From CSP1-1 sp035620615 (GTDB taxonomy: Archaea; Thermoproteota; Nitrososphaeria; Nitrososphaerales; Nitrosopumilaceae), in contig DASPGM010000001.1 of assembly GCA_035620615.1 (NCBI GenBank), forward strand, positions 1 to 64,000: DNA of 64,000 bases, read 5' to 3'. A program made the position numbers and the translations under genes. This document shows positions 17,256 to 25,919 of the stretch, piece after piece. How positions within the stretch are numbered: the stretch's first letter is position 1; every line of letters begins with the position of its first letter. The notes beneath the pieces were generated by a model, which saw only the letters and a program-made list of their open reading frames with translations, was not told where the DNA came from and ran no database searches.

Positions 17256-17924
17256 CTAATCTTGATTTTCTCTAGGTATATGTGATAAAATTTGTGATTC
17301 TGTAGGTCTATGTTTTCCTGTTACAATATAATTTACTGCATCACTCATAAACACAGCATGATCACCAATTCTCTCAAGATAACGTAATAGTAATGCTTCT
17401 GCAAGTGCACATTTTGTATTATTTAATTCCATTAGCTTTGGTAATCTTTCTTTATACATTCTATCAATAAATTCTTCACTTTCCTGAATTTTAACAGCTT
17501 TTCTTACATCTAGTTCTGCAAACGATAATACGGCTTCTCGAATCATATGTTTTACTTTTTTTGATGCTTCAATTAATGAATCATTATGACACTCTGAAAT
17601 ATCTCCAAACAGATGGCGAACTTGTGTAATGTCATATGCATAACGCCCAAATCTAGAAAATGCATAAGAAATTTCAGTAGAAGATCTAATTAATCTAAAA
17701 TCATCTGCTACGGGCTGATACCTGAGTAACATATCAAAAGTCAAATCCTCAACTTCAAAATACTTTTTTGTAATCTCATTTGAGAGCTCACGAACTTGAC
17801 CACCTGTACCAATCCCCTCTAGGTAAGAATCTACAGCAATTGTAACGCATTCCATTGCCATATCACCCATGTGAGCCATAAGCTTTGATAATTTATCTAA
17901 AGAAGGATCAATTAATCGAGTCAT
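17256..17924 (-). CDS. phoU: PhoU-family phosphate signalling protein
   Basis: The 222-residue all-helical protein has two PhoU repeats: MGDMAMECVTIAVDSYLEG and DLTFDMLLRYQPVADDFRLIRSSTEISYAFSRFGRYAYDI in the first half, and ALAEALLLRYLERIGDHAVFMSDAVNYIVTG in the second. PhoU connects the Pst transporter to phosphate regulation and limits uptake. The start codon abuts the pstB stop, so it is the last gene of pstC-pstA-pstB-phoU. Confidence 0.92.
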   Translation of the reverse strand: MTRLIDPSLDKLSKLMAHMGDMAMECVTIAVDSYLEGIGTGGQVRELSNEITKKYFEVEDLTFDMLLRYQPVADDFRLIRSSTEISYAFSRFGRYAYDITQVRHLFGDISECHNDSLIEASKKVKHMIREAVLSFAELDVRKAVKIQESEEFIDRMYKERLPKLMELNNTKCALAEALLLRYLERIGDHAVFMSDAVNYIVTGKHRPTESQILSHIPRENQD

Positions 17925-18749
17925 TTAGCCAAAGTGCCCCTGGACATATTTTGCGGTTAATTCATTTTTAGGGTCTGTGAATAGCTTTTTTGTTTCCCTA
18001 AATTCTATTAAATCTCCTAGGTACATAAAACCTGTATAATCAGAAACTCTAACAGCCTGTTGCATATTATGAGTGATTATTATAATACAATAATCGTTTT
18101 TTAGCTCAGTTATTGTCTCTTCAATTTTTTGTGTAGCAATAGGATCCAACGCAGAAGCAGGCTCATCCATCAATAACACTTCAGGTTGAATCGCAAGTGC
18201 TCGGGCAATACATAATCTTTGTTGTTGCCCACCTGATAATTCTATTGCGGGTTTTTTAAGATCATCTTTTACTTCATCCCACAAATACGCCATTTTAAGA
18301 GAATCTTCAACAATTTCATCAAGAATCTTCTTATCACGAACTCCGTTTAGACGAACCCCTGCTACAACGTTTTCATATATTGACATAGTTGGAAATGGGT
18401 TTGGTTTTTGAAAGACCATACCTACTTTTCTTCGATGGTAGATTGGATCAATACTTTTATCGTAAAGATCAATATCATCAATCAGTACTTTTCCTTCTAC
18501 ACGTGCACTCTTTGTCATGTCATGCATTCTATTTAGACATCTAAGAAATGTAGTTTTGCCACATCCTGATGGACCAATCAAGGCAGTGACAGATTTTTCA
18601 GGAAAGTTAATTGAGATATTTTTAACTGCCAAGAGATTTCCGTAATAAACATTAACGTTTTCTGTTACCATTTTGTATTTTTTTTGTGGAATGTTAATTG
18701 AATTATTTATAGTTGGTATTGCAGATTTAGGAGTAATCGTTGTTGACAT
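17925..18749 (-). CDS. pstB: Phosphate ABC transporter ATP-binding protein
   Basis: The 274-residue ATPase has Walker A GPSGCGKTT, the Q-loop VFQKPNPFPTMSIYENV (the PstB-type Q-loop), the signature LSGGQQQRLCIARAL, Walker B VLLMDEPASALDP and the switch His in IIITHNMQQAVRVSD. An extra N-terminal stretch of about 30 residues precedes the core. It drives phosphate import through PstC and PstA. It lies 3 bp from pstA and abuts phoU. Confidence 0.97.
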   Translation of the reverse strand: MSTTITPKSAIPTINNSINIPQKKYKMVTENVNVYYGNLLAVKNISINFPEKSVTALIGPSGCGKTTFLRCLNRMHDMTKSARVEGKVLIDDIDLYDKSIDPIYHRRKVGMVFQKPNPFPTMSIYENVVAGVRLNGVRDKKILDEIVEDSLKMAYLWDEVKDDLKKPAIELSGGQQQRLCIARALAIQPEVLLMDEPASALDPIATQKIEETITELKNDYCIIIITHNMQQAVRVSDYTGFMYLGDLIEFRETKKLFTDPKNELTAKYVQGHFG

Positions 18750-18752
18750 TTT

Positions 18753-19688
18753 TTAGACTCCTACTTTACTAAATCGTGAACTGATACTGTTATTCTTTGA
18801 TCTGTGCATAAACCAATATCTAACTGCAATATGTATTGCAAGAATTGTAATTACCAAAACCAAAGCTGCGCCCCATCCTGCAAGTCTTGCTTCATCATAT
18901 GGTTGTAATGAAAATCGCCATATTCTCAATGGTAGTGCATCCATAGGAGTATCTAATCCCCCAAAGAATTGACTGGCACCCAAAATTGTCATAATTAATG
19001 GAGCAGTCTCTCCTCCAACTCTTGAAACAGATAATAATACTCCCGTAATTATTCCATTTTTAGCCGCAGGAATAACAATACGTAGTGTTACTATCCATTT
19101 TCTTAAGCCAAGTGCAGTTCCTGCTTCTCTAATACTCCAAGGAACCATTTTCATTGCTTCTTCAGTTGCGCGTGCAATAATTGGAAACATTATCAAAGAT
19201 AATGCAAATGCTCCAGCCCAGACTGAAAAATGTCCTAAAATTAAAACAATTGCAAGGAATGCAAAAACTCCTAAAACTATTGAAGGAAATTCCATAAAAA
19301 CATCGGTAAAAAATCTAATCTGTTTGGAAAGCCAATTTCCACCAAATTCTGCAAGATAGATTCCGCTCATTACTCCAATTGGTATACCAAGAATAGAAGA
19401 CAGTCCAATAATGATTAGTGTTCCTTGAATTGCAGGGCCAATTGCTGGAGGGATTCCTCCACCCACTGCACCTGGTTCCTGTGTAAGAAATTCCCAGCTT
19501 AGTGCCTCAGCTCCCCCATAAAATAATGTACCCAATATCCACAGTAGGGGAGTAATTGCAGTAACAACACAAGCAAATACAGCTCCCATCATTATTTTGT
19601 CAACTAGTAATCTATTTTTCACATTAGATCTAAACATGGAGCGATATGCTGCTCGCTTCGCTTGTTTGTCTTGTAGAATGTTACTCAA
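18753..19688 (-). CDS. pstA: Phosphate ABC transporter permease PstA
   Basis: The 311-residue permease starts at TTG (19688), 4 bp inside the end of pstC. It has about six transmembrane helices and the permease EAA-type loop REAGTALGLRKWIVTLRIVIPAAKNGIITG, with GGETAPLIMTILGA as the PstA-specific segment. It forms the membrane channel with PstC. Confidence 0.95.
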   Translation of the reverse strand: MSNILQDKQAKRAAYRSMFRSNVKNRLLVDKIMMGAVFACVVTAITPLLWILGTLFYGGAEALSWEFLTQEPGAVGGGIPPAIGPAIQGTLIIIGLSSILGIPIGVMSGIYLAEFGGNWLSKQIRFFTDVFMEFPSIVLGVFAFLAIVLILGHFSVWAGAFALSLIMFPIIARATEEAMKMVPWSIREAGTALGLRKWIVTLRIVIPAAKNGIITGVLLSVSRVGGETAPLIMTILGASQFFGGLDTPMDALPLRIWRFSLQPYDEARLAGWGAALVLVITILAIHIAVRYWFMHRSKNNSISSRFSKVGV

Positions 19689-20659
19689 TTGTTAATTGCA
19701 CCCTCCTTAATCTTTAACATTCGGATTACAAGAAAATGTGCGACAATGTTAATTGCCATTGAAACAAGCAACAGGACTAATGCAACACCCAACAGTGCTG
19801 GCATGTGAAGCGACACTGGAGACGCTTCTATGAATTCATTTGCAATTATGCTTGGCATTGTTTGACTAGAATCAAATAGTGATTCAGGTATAGCAGCCAA
19901 ACCCGTAGCATTGCCAATCATCATAGTTACTGCCATTGTTTCTCCTACTGCTCTACCAAGGCCCAAGATGGACGCTCCAATCAATCCAGCTTTAGAGTAC
20001 GGAAAAACTGCTAGTCGGAACATTTCCCATGTTGTAGAACCTAACATGTAAGCAGCCTCTTTTTGTTGTTGAGGAACTGCTAACATTACATCTCTTGAAA
20101 CTGCAGAAATTGTAGGAATAATCATTATTGCAAGGATAATACTTGCAGATAAGATGTCCAATCCAAAAGGAGTACCTGAAAAAAGAAAAATAGAATCACC
20201 AAATGTGTTATGTAGTGGTTGCTCTATTAGATCCTTAAAGTAGATTCTAAAAACATAGAGCCCCCATAATCCAAATACAACACTAGGAACTGCAGCAATA
20301 AGTTCAACTAGATAACTTAATGGTTCCCCAATTTTCTTCGGTGCAGTCAACACAAACATTGCAATACCAATACTTAGTGGCACTCCAATTGTCATTGCTA
20401 TGGCTGCTGTAACTAGTGTACCAATGATATAAGGAAGGGCGCCATATGATTCTCTTCCATCAACTGCATTCCAATCGGTACCCCAAATGAATCCTAGTCC
20501 TTCTTCATTCCAGATTGGGCCTGATCCAAGACCTAGCTGAACAACCATTAATAGAACTACTACAAGAATATATGCGCCTGCAACCGTTACACCAATCTTG
20601 AATATCTTATCAGAGACAGGTCCATGTCCACGAGATTTAGTAAATTCTTTTTTTAACAT
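19685..20659 (-). CDS. pstC: Phosphate ABC transporter permease PstC
   Basis: The 324-residue permease has six predicted helices. The EAA loop reads KEAAYMLGSTTWEMFRLAVFPYSKAGLIGASILGLGRAVGETMAVTMMIGN, and GRAVGETMA is a PstC hallmark. It is the first gene of the minus-strand pst operon and is divergent from the AbrB-PhoU regulator over a 125-bp intergenic region holding the palindromic CTATATAG element. Confidence 0.96.
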   Translation of the reverse strand: MLKKEFTKSRGHGPVSDKIFKIGVTVAGAYILVVVLLMVVQLGLGSGPIWNEEGLGFIWGTDWNAVDGRESYGALPYIIGTLVTAAIAMTIGVPLSIGIAMFVLTAPKKIGEPLSYLVELIAAVPSVVFGLWGLYVFRIYFKDLIEQPLHNTFGDSIFLFSGTPFGLDILSASIILAIMIIPTISAVSRDVMLAVPQQQKEAAYMLGSTTWEMFRLAVFPYSKAGLIGASILGLGRAVGETMAVTMMIGNATGLAAIPESLFDSSQTMPSIIANEFIEASPVSLHMPALLGVALVLLLVSMAINIVAHFLVIRMLKIKEGAINN

Positions 20660-20731
20660 AATTAACTTCTCAAATGTAATTTAACAAGAATCTGACAGGA
20701 TTTTATGTGAAGACTATAGGTAGTATTGAGT

Positions 20732-20767
20732 CTATATAGAATATGTACTAAATTGGTATAACGGTAA
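20732..20767. promoter_or_regulatory. Bidirectional phosphate promoter (CTATATAG element)
   Basis: The palindrome TCTATATAGA (20731-20740) lies between pstC (minus) and the AbrB-PhoU regulator (plus) and can serve as the TATA box in both directions. On the plus strand CGGTAA follows 22 nt after CTATATAG (20762-20767). The same spacing places ACGTAA after CTATATAG at the two other phosphate promoters of this region. Confidence 0.5.
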
Positions 20768-20784
20768 AAACAAGCTGTAAAGTA

Positions 20785-21819
20785 TTGACATCAATAGAAA
20801 ATAGTCAGGAAAGAAGAAAGTTACAGCTAACTGGCGGTTCAACATTTGTAGTTTCACTTCCAAAAAAATGGATCGACGAACTGAAAATGAAAATTGGTGA
20901 TGAGGTTATTTTAATAAAAAATCCAAATAAATCTTTTACAATCCTTTCTGTCTTTGATAAATTTGAAACTAGAAAATCTATAATAGAAATCAGTAAAGAT
21001 GATTCAGAAGAATCTTTGAAACGAAAAGTTATTGCAATATATCTTGCAGGATATAAAATAATTGAAATTATTTCAAAGGGGATAAGAATACAGCCAAATC
21101 ATACAAAAACAATAAGAGAGTTAGTAAGAACTTCCATGATCGGTACAGAAATTGTAGAGTCTAGTTCAGAATCAATTCGTATTCAAATTCTTACAAGATT
21201 GCCTGAGTTATCTTTTGAGGTAGCTCTTAGGCGAATGTATCTTATGGCATCTAATATGCACTATGAAGCAATTGATGCTTTAGGGAAAATGGATAATGAA
21301 GCTGCACAAGAAGTTATCAAAATGGATGATGAGGTAGATAGGTTTAGTTTGTATATGCTTAGAAATCTTTTCCAAGCAGTTCAGAGTGGAGAAATTCTTT
21401 TAGAAATTGGCTTAAAAAAACCAACTGATTGTTTAGCATATAGAACTGTCATTAGATGTATTGAACGAATTGCAGATCATGCTGTATTAATTGCAAAAAG
21501 AATCAAATTTCTGCAAACGCCAATTGATAAAAAAACTATCCAGTCCATTAATCACCTGAGTGAATCTGCAGTAAATATTTTTGAAAATTCTATCCAAGCA
21601 TTGACTAAAAATGACTATTCTTTAGCAGAAAAAGTGGCTATTCAAGCCTCAAAAACCGTACAAGACGAAAAAGAGGTCATGTCTAACTTAAAGGACTCAG
21701 ATAGTTCATCAGTCATAAAATTTGTTTTAGAAGATATTCGAAGAACAGTAGAATATTCTACAGATATTGCCGAGATAGTAATAAACGAAAATATTAGATC
21801 AGTTATATTAGAAAAATAA
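20785..21819 (+). CDS. Phosphate uptake regulator: AbrB/SpoVT domain fused to PhoU
   Basis: The 344-residue protein starts at TTG (20785). Residues 9-60 form an AbrB-like swapped-hairpin DNA-binding domain (RRKLQLTGGSTFVVSLPKKWIDELKMKIGDEVILI). A PhoU-like helical region follows, with ALRRMYLMASNMHYEAIDALGK and CLAYRTVIRCIERIADHAVLIAKRI. This architecture is common in archaea next to Pst transporters and suggests a DNA-binding regulator that senses transporter state. Its divergent position from pstC over a shared palindrome makes that promoter its likely target. Confidence 0.9.
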   Translation: MTSIENSQERRKLQLTGGSTFVVSLPKKWIDELKMKIGDEVILIKNPNKSFTILSVFDKFETRKSIIEISKDDSEESLKRKVIAIYLAGYKIIEIISKGIRIQPNHTKTIRELVRTSMIGTEIVESSSESIRIQILTRLPELSFEVALRRMYLMASNMHYEAIDALGKMDNEAAQEVIKMDDEVDRFSLYMLRNLFQAVQSGEILLEIGLKKPTDCLAYRTVIRCIERIADHAVLIAKRIKFLQTPIDKKTIQSINHLSESAVNIFENSIQALTKNDYSLAEKVAIQASKTVQDEKEVMSNLKDSDSSSVIKFVLEDIRRTVEYSTDIAEIVINENIRSVILEK

Positions 21820-21834
21820 AAAAAATGATTTGGT

Positions 21835-22497
21835 TTACTTTTTTAGTGAACCAGGTTTTTGATATTTGAAGTGGTCACTCCATGTAAAGAGTGATTCTGC
21901 CAAATCCAATGTACTTATAGTCTGTGCTTGTTGATCTTCTGGGATTTCATTCATTGCAACAAGTGAGGGATTATGAAGTTCCATCCTTTTACATTCGATG
22001 ATATAGTTTTCAACGACAGCAAATCCTTTGTTCATGTATCCTTCTTCATTGTCTCTTAATGTAGCTATGCCATAATCATCTACAAAACAATCATGGTATG
22101 TGAAAGCACGTTTAGCATATGGACCTGTAGCAAGTAGTACTTCAACTCCAAAAGGATTGTAGTCTCTCTTTTGAAGTTCAGAGTTTCTATACAAAAATGA
22201 TTCATCTGCATGCATATGCAAATATGGAGTGTTACCAACTATTTTTTGTATTGTAAAGATGAATGGATCTGTTCTTTGGAATCCCTTCATTTGTGTAAAT
22301 ACTTGAAGTGGAACCAGTTCTTCACCTTCTCTGAATTTGAAAAGAGCGGTAGGTGCAACTCCTTCTGCATAAAGATAATCAGGAGCTTTTACTTCTTCGG
22401 CAGTGATTTCCGCTAATTCGAAACCCATTATTGCAGCTACTGCTAATGTTGTAATAACACTGACAGCAACTATTGATGTTGTTTTTAATACGTTCAT
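21835..22497 (-). CDS. Membrane-anchored exported protein of the phosphate cluster
   Basis: The 220 residues have one N-terminal transmembrane or signal segment (7-27, SIVAVSVITTLAVAAIMGFEL) and an extracytoplasmic domain with YLHMHADESFLYRN, FTYHDCFVDDYG and IIECKRMELHNPS. His, Asp and two Cys in the domain could bind metal or form a disulfide, but no family is recognisable. It is flanked by the AbrB-PhoU regulator and pstS, and its promoter shares the CTATATAG-N22-ACGTAA arrangement with pstS. A role under phosphate limitation is therefore inferred. Confidence 0.65.
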   Translation of the reverse strand: MNVLKTTSIVAVSVITTLAVAAIMGFELAEITAEEVKAPDYLYAEGVAPTALFKFREGEELVPLQVFTQMKGFQRTDPFIFTIQKIVGNTPYLHMHADESFLYRNSELQKRDYNPFGVEVLLATGPYAKRAFTYHDCFVDDYGIATLRDNEEGYMNKGFAVVENYIIECKRMELHNPSLVAMNEIPEDQQAQTISTLDLAESLFTWSDHFKYQKPGSLKK

Positions 22498-22542
22498 TGC
22501 TGATTATATAGATTGGTAGATAATATTCACAATGCATATTGT

Positions 22543-22578
22543 TTACGTGGGTAACATAGTCATCTTAGTTCTATATAG
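22543..22578 (-). promoter_or_regulatory. Phosphate-type promoter of the membrane-anchored protein
   Basis: On the minus strand CTATATAG (22578-22571) is followed after exactly 22 nt by ACGTAA (22548-22543). The ATG at 22497 lies 74 nt downstream of the CTATATAG. Spacing and sequence match the pstS promoter, where the same distance is 75 nt. Confidence 0.55.
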
Positions 22579-22690
22579 ATAAAATCAAAAAACGTGTAAT
22601 TAAAAATTGTTTTATAATTTTGTTTATGTTAAAAATTTCAAGGTGTAAAAATTAAAGTATTGATTTTAAAAAAATAAAAAAAGTATTCGA

Positions 22691-24088
22691 CTAAACTTTG
22701 ATTATCCCATTATTTATTAGAAATTCAAGGGATTTGACAAATTCTGCTTCAGAAATGAGATCATCTGACCACCATCCTGCATTATTACGTATCCATTCAG
22801 GAATTGATGAACTAGCTTGGTTTGTTCCACTGGGGTTTCCACTAACTAGAATAATTTTTTGTTGTATCATGAATTGAAGTCCACTTAGAAAATCAGAGTC
22901 ACCAATCTGTTTTTCTGCCCACCAACCTGCATTATTTTTAATCCATGCGGGTACTTTGTCCTGCTTACTGGAAGGTGTAGGTAAGCTTTCTTTACTTTGG
23001 ACAATTCCTGAAAGGAGTTTTTCTCCATTATATGTAACGCGTGATAATCCATCAAGACCTATTTTTGTTACTTCATCAGGTATTGGAACATAGTTAAGAC
23101 TAGTTGCATATTGTTGGCCATCTGTAATCATGTATTTTATGAAATTGATTGTTTCTAATGCCTGCTCCTTGCTTTTTGTTACTGTCTCTAAATTCTGATG
23201 CAATACAATGTAAGTAAAGCTAGTTATTGGATAGGAATTTGGTCCTGGTGCATTGTTTATAGAAATTCCTTCCCATGATTCATGGGCTTTTGGTAGCTTT
23301 GATGATGCACCTGCTGCTGCATCCGCGAAACTTTCAGTAGAGGGGGCTATGAATGCAGTTTTATCAGCATTTTGAAGATATGCATAAGGCATTTTGTTTT
23401 GAATCACATATGCTAACTCTACATATCCAATTCCATACGGAGTAGACTTTACAACATTTGCTACTCCTTCGTTTCCTGCAGCACCAACACCAGCAGGCCA
23501 TGGTACAGTTTTCCCAAAGCCGACCTTCTCATGCCATTCAGGACTTACAATATTAAGATATTCTGTAAATACAAAGGTAGTTCCTGACCCATCTGAACGA
23601 TGTGCCACTAGAATTTCCTTATTTGGAAGTTTTACATCTGGATTATCTGCTTTAATTGCAGGATCATTCCATTTTGTAATCTTACCCAAGAAAATGTCAG
23701 CTAGATTTTTTGATGTTAGTTTTAATCCACTTTGAGGAAATTCTGGAAGATTGTAAGTTACTGTAACTCCACCTATGACTTCTGGGATGTGAAGTGAATC
23801 AGATGCCTGTTCTACTTCTTTTGCAGTTAAGGGAGCATCAGATGCTGCAAAATTAACTGTCTTTCCTATATGCTGTGTAACTCCACCACCACTACCTATA
23901 GACTGGTAGTTAACTGAAATATTTGGATGTTTTTCAGTATATTTGACCCTCCATAAATCAATTAGTGGGAAAGGAAAGGTTGCGCCAGCACCATCAATTC
24001 TCATCTGAGTCTGGGCGTTTGCTAATACAGGAAGGAAAATAGAGACCAATAAAATTCCTACCAAGGAAGATGTCAGTATTATTTTCAT
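22691..24088 (-). CDS. pstS: Phosphate-binding protein PstS with two C-terminal NNAGWW repeats
   Basis: I start it at the ATG at 24088, because MKIILTSSLVGILL...ANAQ is a clean signal peptide; an upstream TTG at 24127 is in frame. The core has the PstS motifs GAGATFPFPLIDLWR, SIGSGGGVTQ, FAASDAPL, HRSDGSGTTFVFTEYL and GNEGVANVVK. After the binding domain there are two copies of a module of about 37 residues, PAWIKNNAGWWAEKQIGDSDF and PEWIRNNAGWWSDDLISEAEF, each ending in a short hydrophobic strand. Bacterial PstS lacks these. They probably attach the protein to the cell envelope or another surface component, an inference from their presence in unrelated secreted proteins here (44233-45795). 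Confidence 0.93.
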   Translation of the reverse strand: MKIILTSSLVGILLVSIFLPVLANAQTQMRIDGAGATFPFPLIDLWRVKYTEKHPNISVNYQSIGSGGGVTQHIGKTVNFAASDAPLTAKEVEQASDSLHIPEVIGGVTVTYNLPEFPQSGLKLTSKNLADIFLGKITKWNDPAIKADNPDVKLPNKEILVAHRSDGSGTTFVFTEYLNIVSPEWHEKVGFGKTVPWPAGVGAAGNEGVANVVKSTPYGIGYVELAYVIQNKMPYAYLQNADKTAFIAPSTESFADAAAGASSKLPKAHESWEGISINNAPGPNSYPITSFTYIVLHQNLETVTKSKEQALETINFIKYMITDGQQYATSLNYVPIPDEVTKIGLDGLSRVTYNGEKLLSGIVQSKESLPTPSSKQDKVPAWIKNNAGWWAEKQIGDSDFLSGLQFMIQQKIILVSGNPSGTNQASSSIPEWIRNNAGWWSDDLISEAEFVKSLEFLINNGIIKV

Positions 24089-24134
24089 TTGATTTTTGTT
24101 ATTTTTTAGATTATTTACAAATAACAAACATAGA

Positions 24135-24170
24135 TTACGTAATCCCTATACTGCTCCGAGAACTATATAG
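24135..24170 (-). promoter_or_regulatory. pstS promoter (CTATATAG-N22-ACGTAA)
   Basis: On the minus strand CTATATAG (24170-24163) precedes ACGTAA (24140-24135) by 22 nt. Transcription would start near ACGTAA and give a leader of about 50 nt before the ATG at 24088. The same layout precedes the 220-residue protein gene at 22497. Confidence 0.55.
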
Positions 24171-24289
24171 TATTACAATAATGAATTGATAAATAACAAA
24201 AATAGGTCTAATTATATTAAAAAAATTTCTAAAACACACACTAATTTTTTTGATGATTTAAGTTTTTCATCAACATATCTTTTTTGTAA

Positions 24290-24442
24290 TTATTTTTCTA
24301 TAATTTCATCTAATCCTTCTAGAAATAATCTACAAGGAGAATTTTCAAATTTTAGAAATAGGGATCCATTGTCTTTTCTTTCAAAAGATAGTCCCAAGAG
24401 GTTTCTTTTAGCACTTTTTTGTAAAATTTTAGCTCCATTCAT
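24290..24442 (-). CDS. Small protein downstream of a zinc-ribbon gene
   Basis: This 50-codon frame begins at ATG 24442, one base after the TAA of the zinc-ribbon gene, a spacing typical of coupled translation. It encodes MNGAKILQKSAKRNLLGLSF, then charged and hydrophobic residues and a final LEGLDEIIEK before the stop at 24290. The alternation looks like a folded alpha/beta peptide rather than random sequence. The function is unknown. It fills most of what would otherwise be a gene-free gap upstream of pstS. Confidence 0.5.
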   Translation of the reverse strand: MNGAKILQKSAKRNLLGLSFERKDNGSLFLKFENSPCRLFLEGLDEIIEK

Positions 24443-24443
24443 T

Positions 24444-24641
24444 TTAACACATACTTCCTATCTGCAATGGTTCAAAGGTTCTTAATTTATGAAAACATTT
24501 AGTATGATTTTGTTGGAGTGTTATTGAACCACATATTTGACAAATGAATTGATTCGATACTCTACATTTTGCACAAATAGTGTGCTCCAATAATTCCCCT
24601 CCACATTTTCTACAGTTTTCATCGGGCATTTTTTCACTCAC
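24444..24641 (-). CDS. Small zinc-ribbon protein
   Basis: The 65-residue protein starts at GTG (24641). It has four metal-binding pairs or singles in order: CRKC, CAKC, CQIC and C...C near the end (HTKCFHKL). They can hold two zinc ions in two short ribbons. Proteins of this kind in archaea often act as nucleic acid or protein adaptors, but no partner is known. It heads a two-gene unit with the 50-residue protein that follows after 1 nt. Confidence 0.7.
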   Translation of the reverse strand: MSEKMPDENCRKCGGELLEHTICAKCRVSNQFICQICGSITLQQNHTKCFHKLRTFEPLQIGSMC

Positions 24642-24754
24642 ACTAGAATTAACTGTGAAAGTATCACTTTAACAAAGCACCAATAGTTTAGGGATGTCTA
24701 TGTAGTGGATATAGAAGACCGTAAATTATAAAGACCTTCAGAGAACAAAACGAG

Positions 24755-25888
24755 ATGAGTGATAATGTTTTAGTAATTTTTCCTTCAATTTTCACTCATA
24801 ATAAATTAGATTTTCTTGTATCAAATATTAAAAAAATTCTCGAAATACAGAATCAAAAGTTTCAGAAGGTTAGGAAAGATGATTCAGTAATTATAGTTGA
24901 AGCAAACGATCCAGTATTTGCTTCATCTACGATAAATTTACTTTTTGGAATAGAGCGAATTGCAATTGCAAAACAGGTTAAAAATGAATTCGATACAATC
25001 ATTACAGAAATTACAAAAATTGGTTCTAATCTGTTGCTTAAAGGTGACAGATTTTATATTAAAGTTGACGGTAGCGCAAAAGGTTTTCTACCAAAGGACG
25101 TAGAAATTACTGCAACATCTTCACTAATAGAAAAAACGATTAAAATTGGTGCAAAACCAGGAACAGAAGATAATTATGATAAACTTCTCTATACGTTCTT
25201 GACTAAATCAAATGCATATGTATGTATTTTTAGCGATAAAGGGCATGGTGGAATACCAAATAACTCTCAAAATGAAAAATCAGTTTGTTGTATTTATGAC
25301 GAAATATCAGCTATTTCATGTTTAGAAACAATTAGGCAAGGATTTGATGTAAAAATTATTGTCTGCTATCATAAGAAATCTGATTTACTTAACTTAGTAA
25401 AGATTGTGAATAAAATAATTCCTAGGACACTAAAACAAAAGATTGAGTTAGAATTTTTCCAAATTTTAATTAATGGAACAAGTACACAAAATTATCTTCT
25501 TCTAGTTGAGACAGTAACAGAACTAATGTTATTGGTGGCCATCACAAATAAAGTAAAACGAATTTCTTTGGCAGTATCCCCATTAGTATTTCCTCAATTT
25601 TTCATCGATAAAATTACCGCAAAAGCCTATAAAAAAAATATTCTACCACAAATTCCCCTCTCAGGAATTGATGAAGATATTCTTACATGCACCAAAGAAA
25701 TTGGCTTAGAAAAATATCTATCAAAAATAGAAAGATTAGGAAAAATTAAATTTAACTCAGATACTAAAAACAATAACAATTCGCAAAAAATTGCCCAGCA
25801 AATTCTTAAAACAAAAAGAGCCATCACTATCACCATAGGTCCAAATAATATCCATGATATCATGGATGGATTAGAATCAAATCATTGA
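24755..25888 (+). CDS. ThiI-like protein (THUMP domain) with degenerate PP-loop
   Basis: The 377 residues follow the layout of tRNA 4-thiouridine synthase ThiI. A ferredoxin-like/THUMP region spans about 1-165 (ASSTINLLFGIERIAIAKQV, then DRFYIKVDGSAKGF). The GHGGIP linker follows, then the PP-loop adenylation domain, and PLSGIDEDILTCTKEIGLEKYL matches the ThiI segment PLxGxDKEEI...AkkIG. In active ThiI the ATP loop is SGGIDSPVA; here the aligned stretch is YDEISAISC (about 181-189). The Gly-Gly and Asp of the PP-loop are missing, so ATP-dependent activation of U8 is unlikely. It may still bind tRNA through THUMP. This is my alignment by eye. Confidence 0.65.
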   Translation: MSDNVLVIFPSIFTHNKLDFLVSNIKKILEIQNQKFQKVRKDDSVIIVEANDPVFASSTINLLFGIERIAIAKQVKNEFDTIITEITKIGSNLLLKGDRFYIKVDGSAKGFLPKDVEITATSSLIEKTIKIGAKPGTEDNYDKLLYTFLTKSNAYVCIFSDKGHGGIPNNSQNEKSVCCIYDEISAISCLETIRQGFDVKIIVCYHKKSDLLNLVKIVNKIIPRTLKQKIELEFFQILINGTSTQNYLLLVETVTELMLLVAITNKVKRISLAVSPLVFPQFFIDKITAKAYKKNILPQIPLSGIDEDILTCTKEIGLEKYLSKIERLGKIKFNSDTKNNNNSQKIAQQILKTKRAITITIGPNNIHDIMDGLESNH

Positions 25889-25919
25889 AAATTTAAACAC
25901 CATCATTTGATTTGAGTAT

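Noticed and set aside
24186..24485. 99-residue plus-strand open frame
   Set aside because: TTG start, poor composition (many Ser/Phe/Asn), and it runs antisense to the zinc-ribbon and 50-residue genes on the minus strand, which have better coding features.
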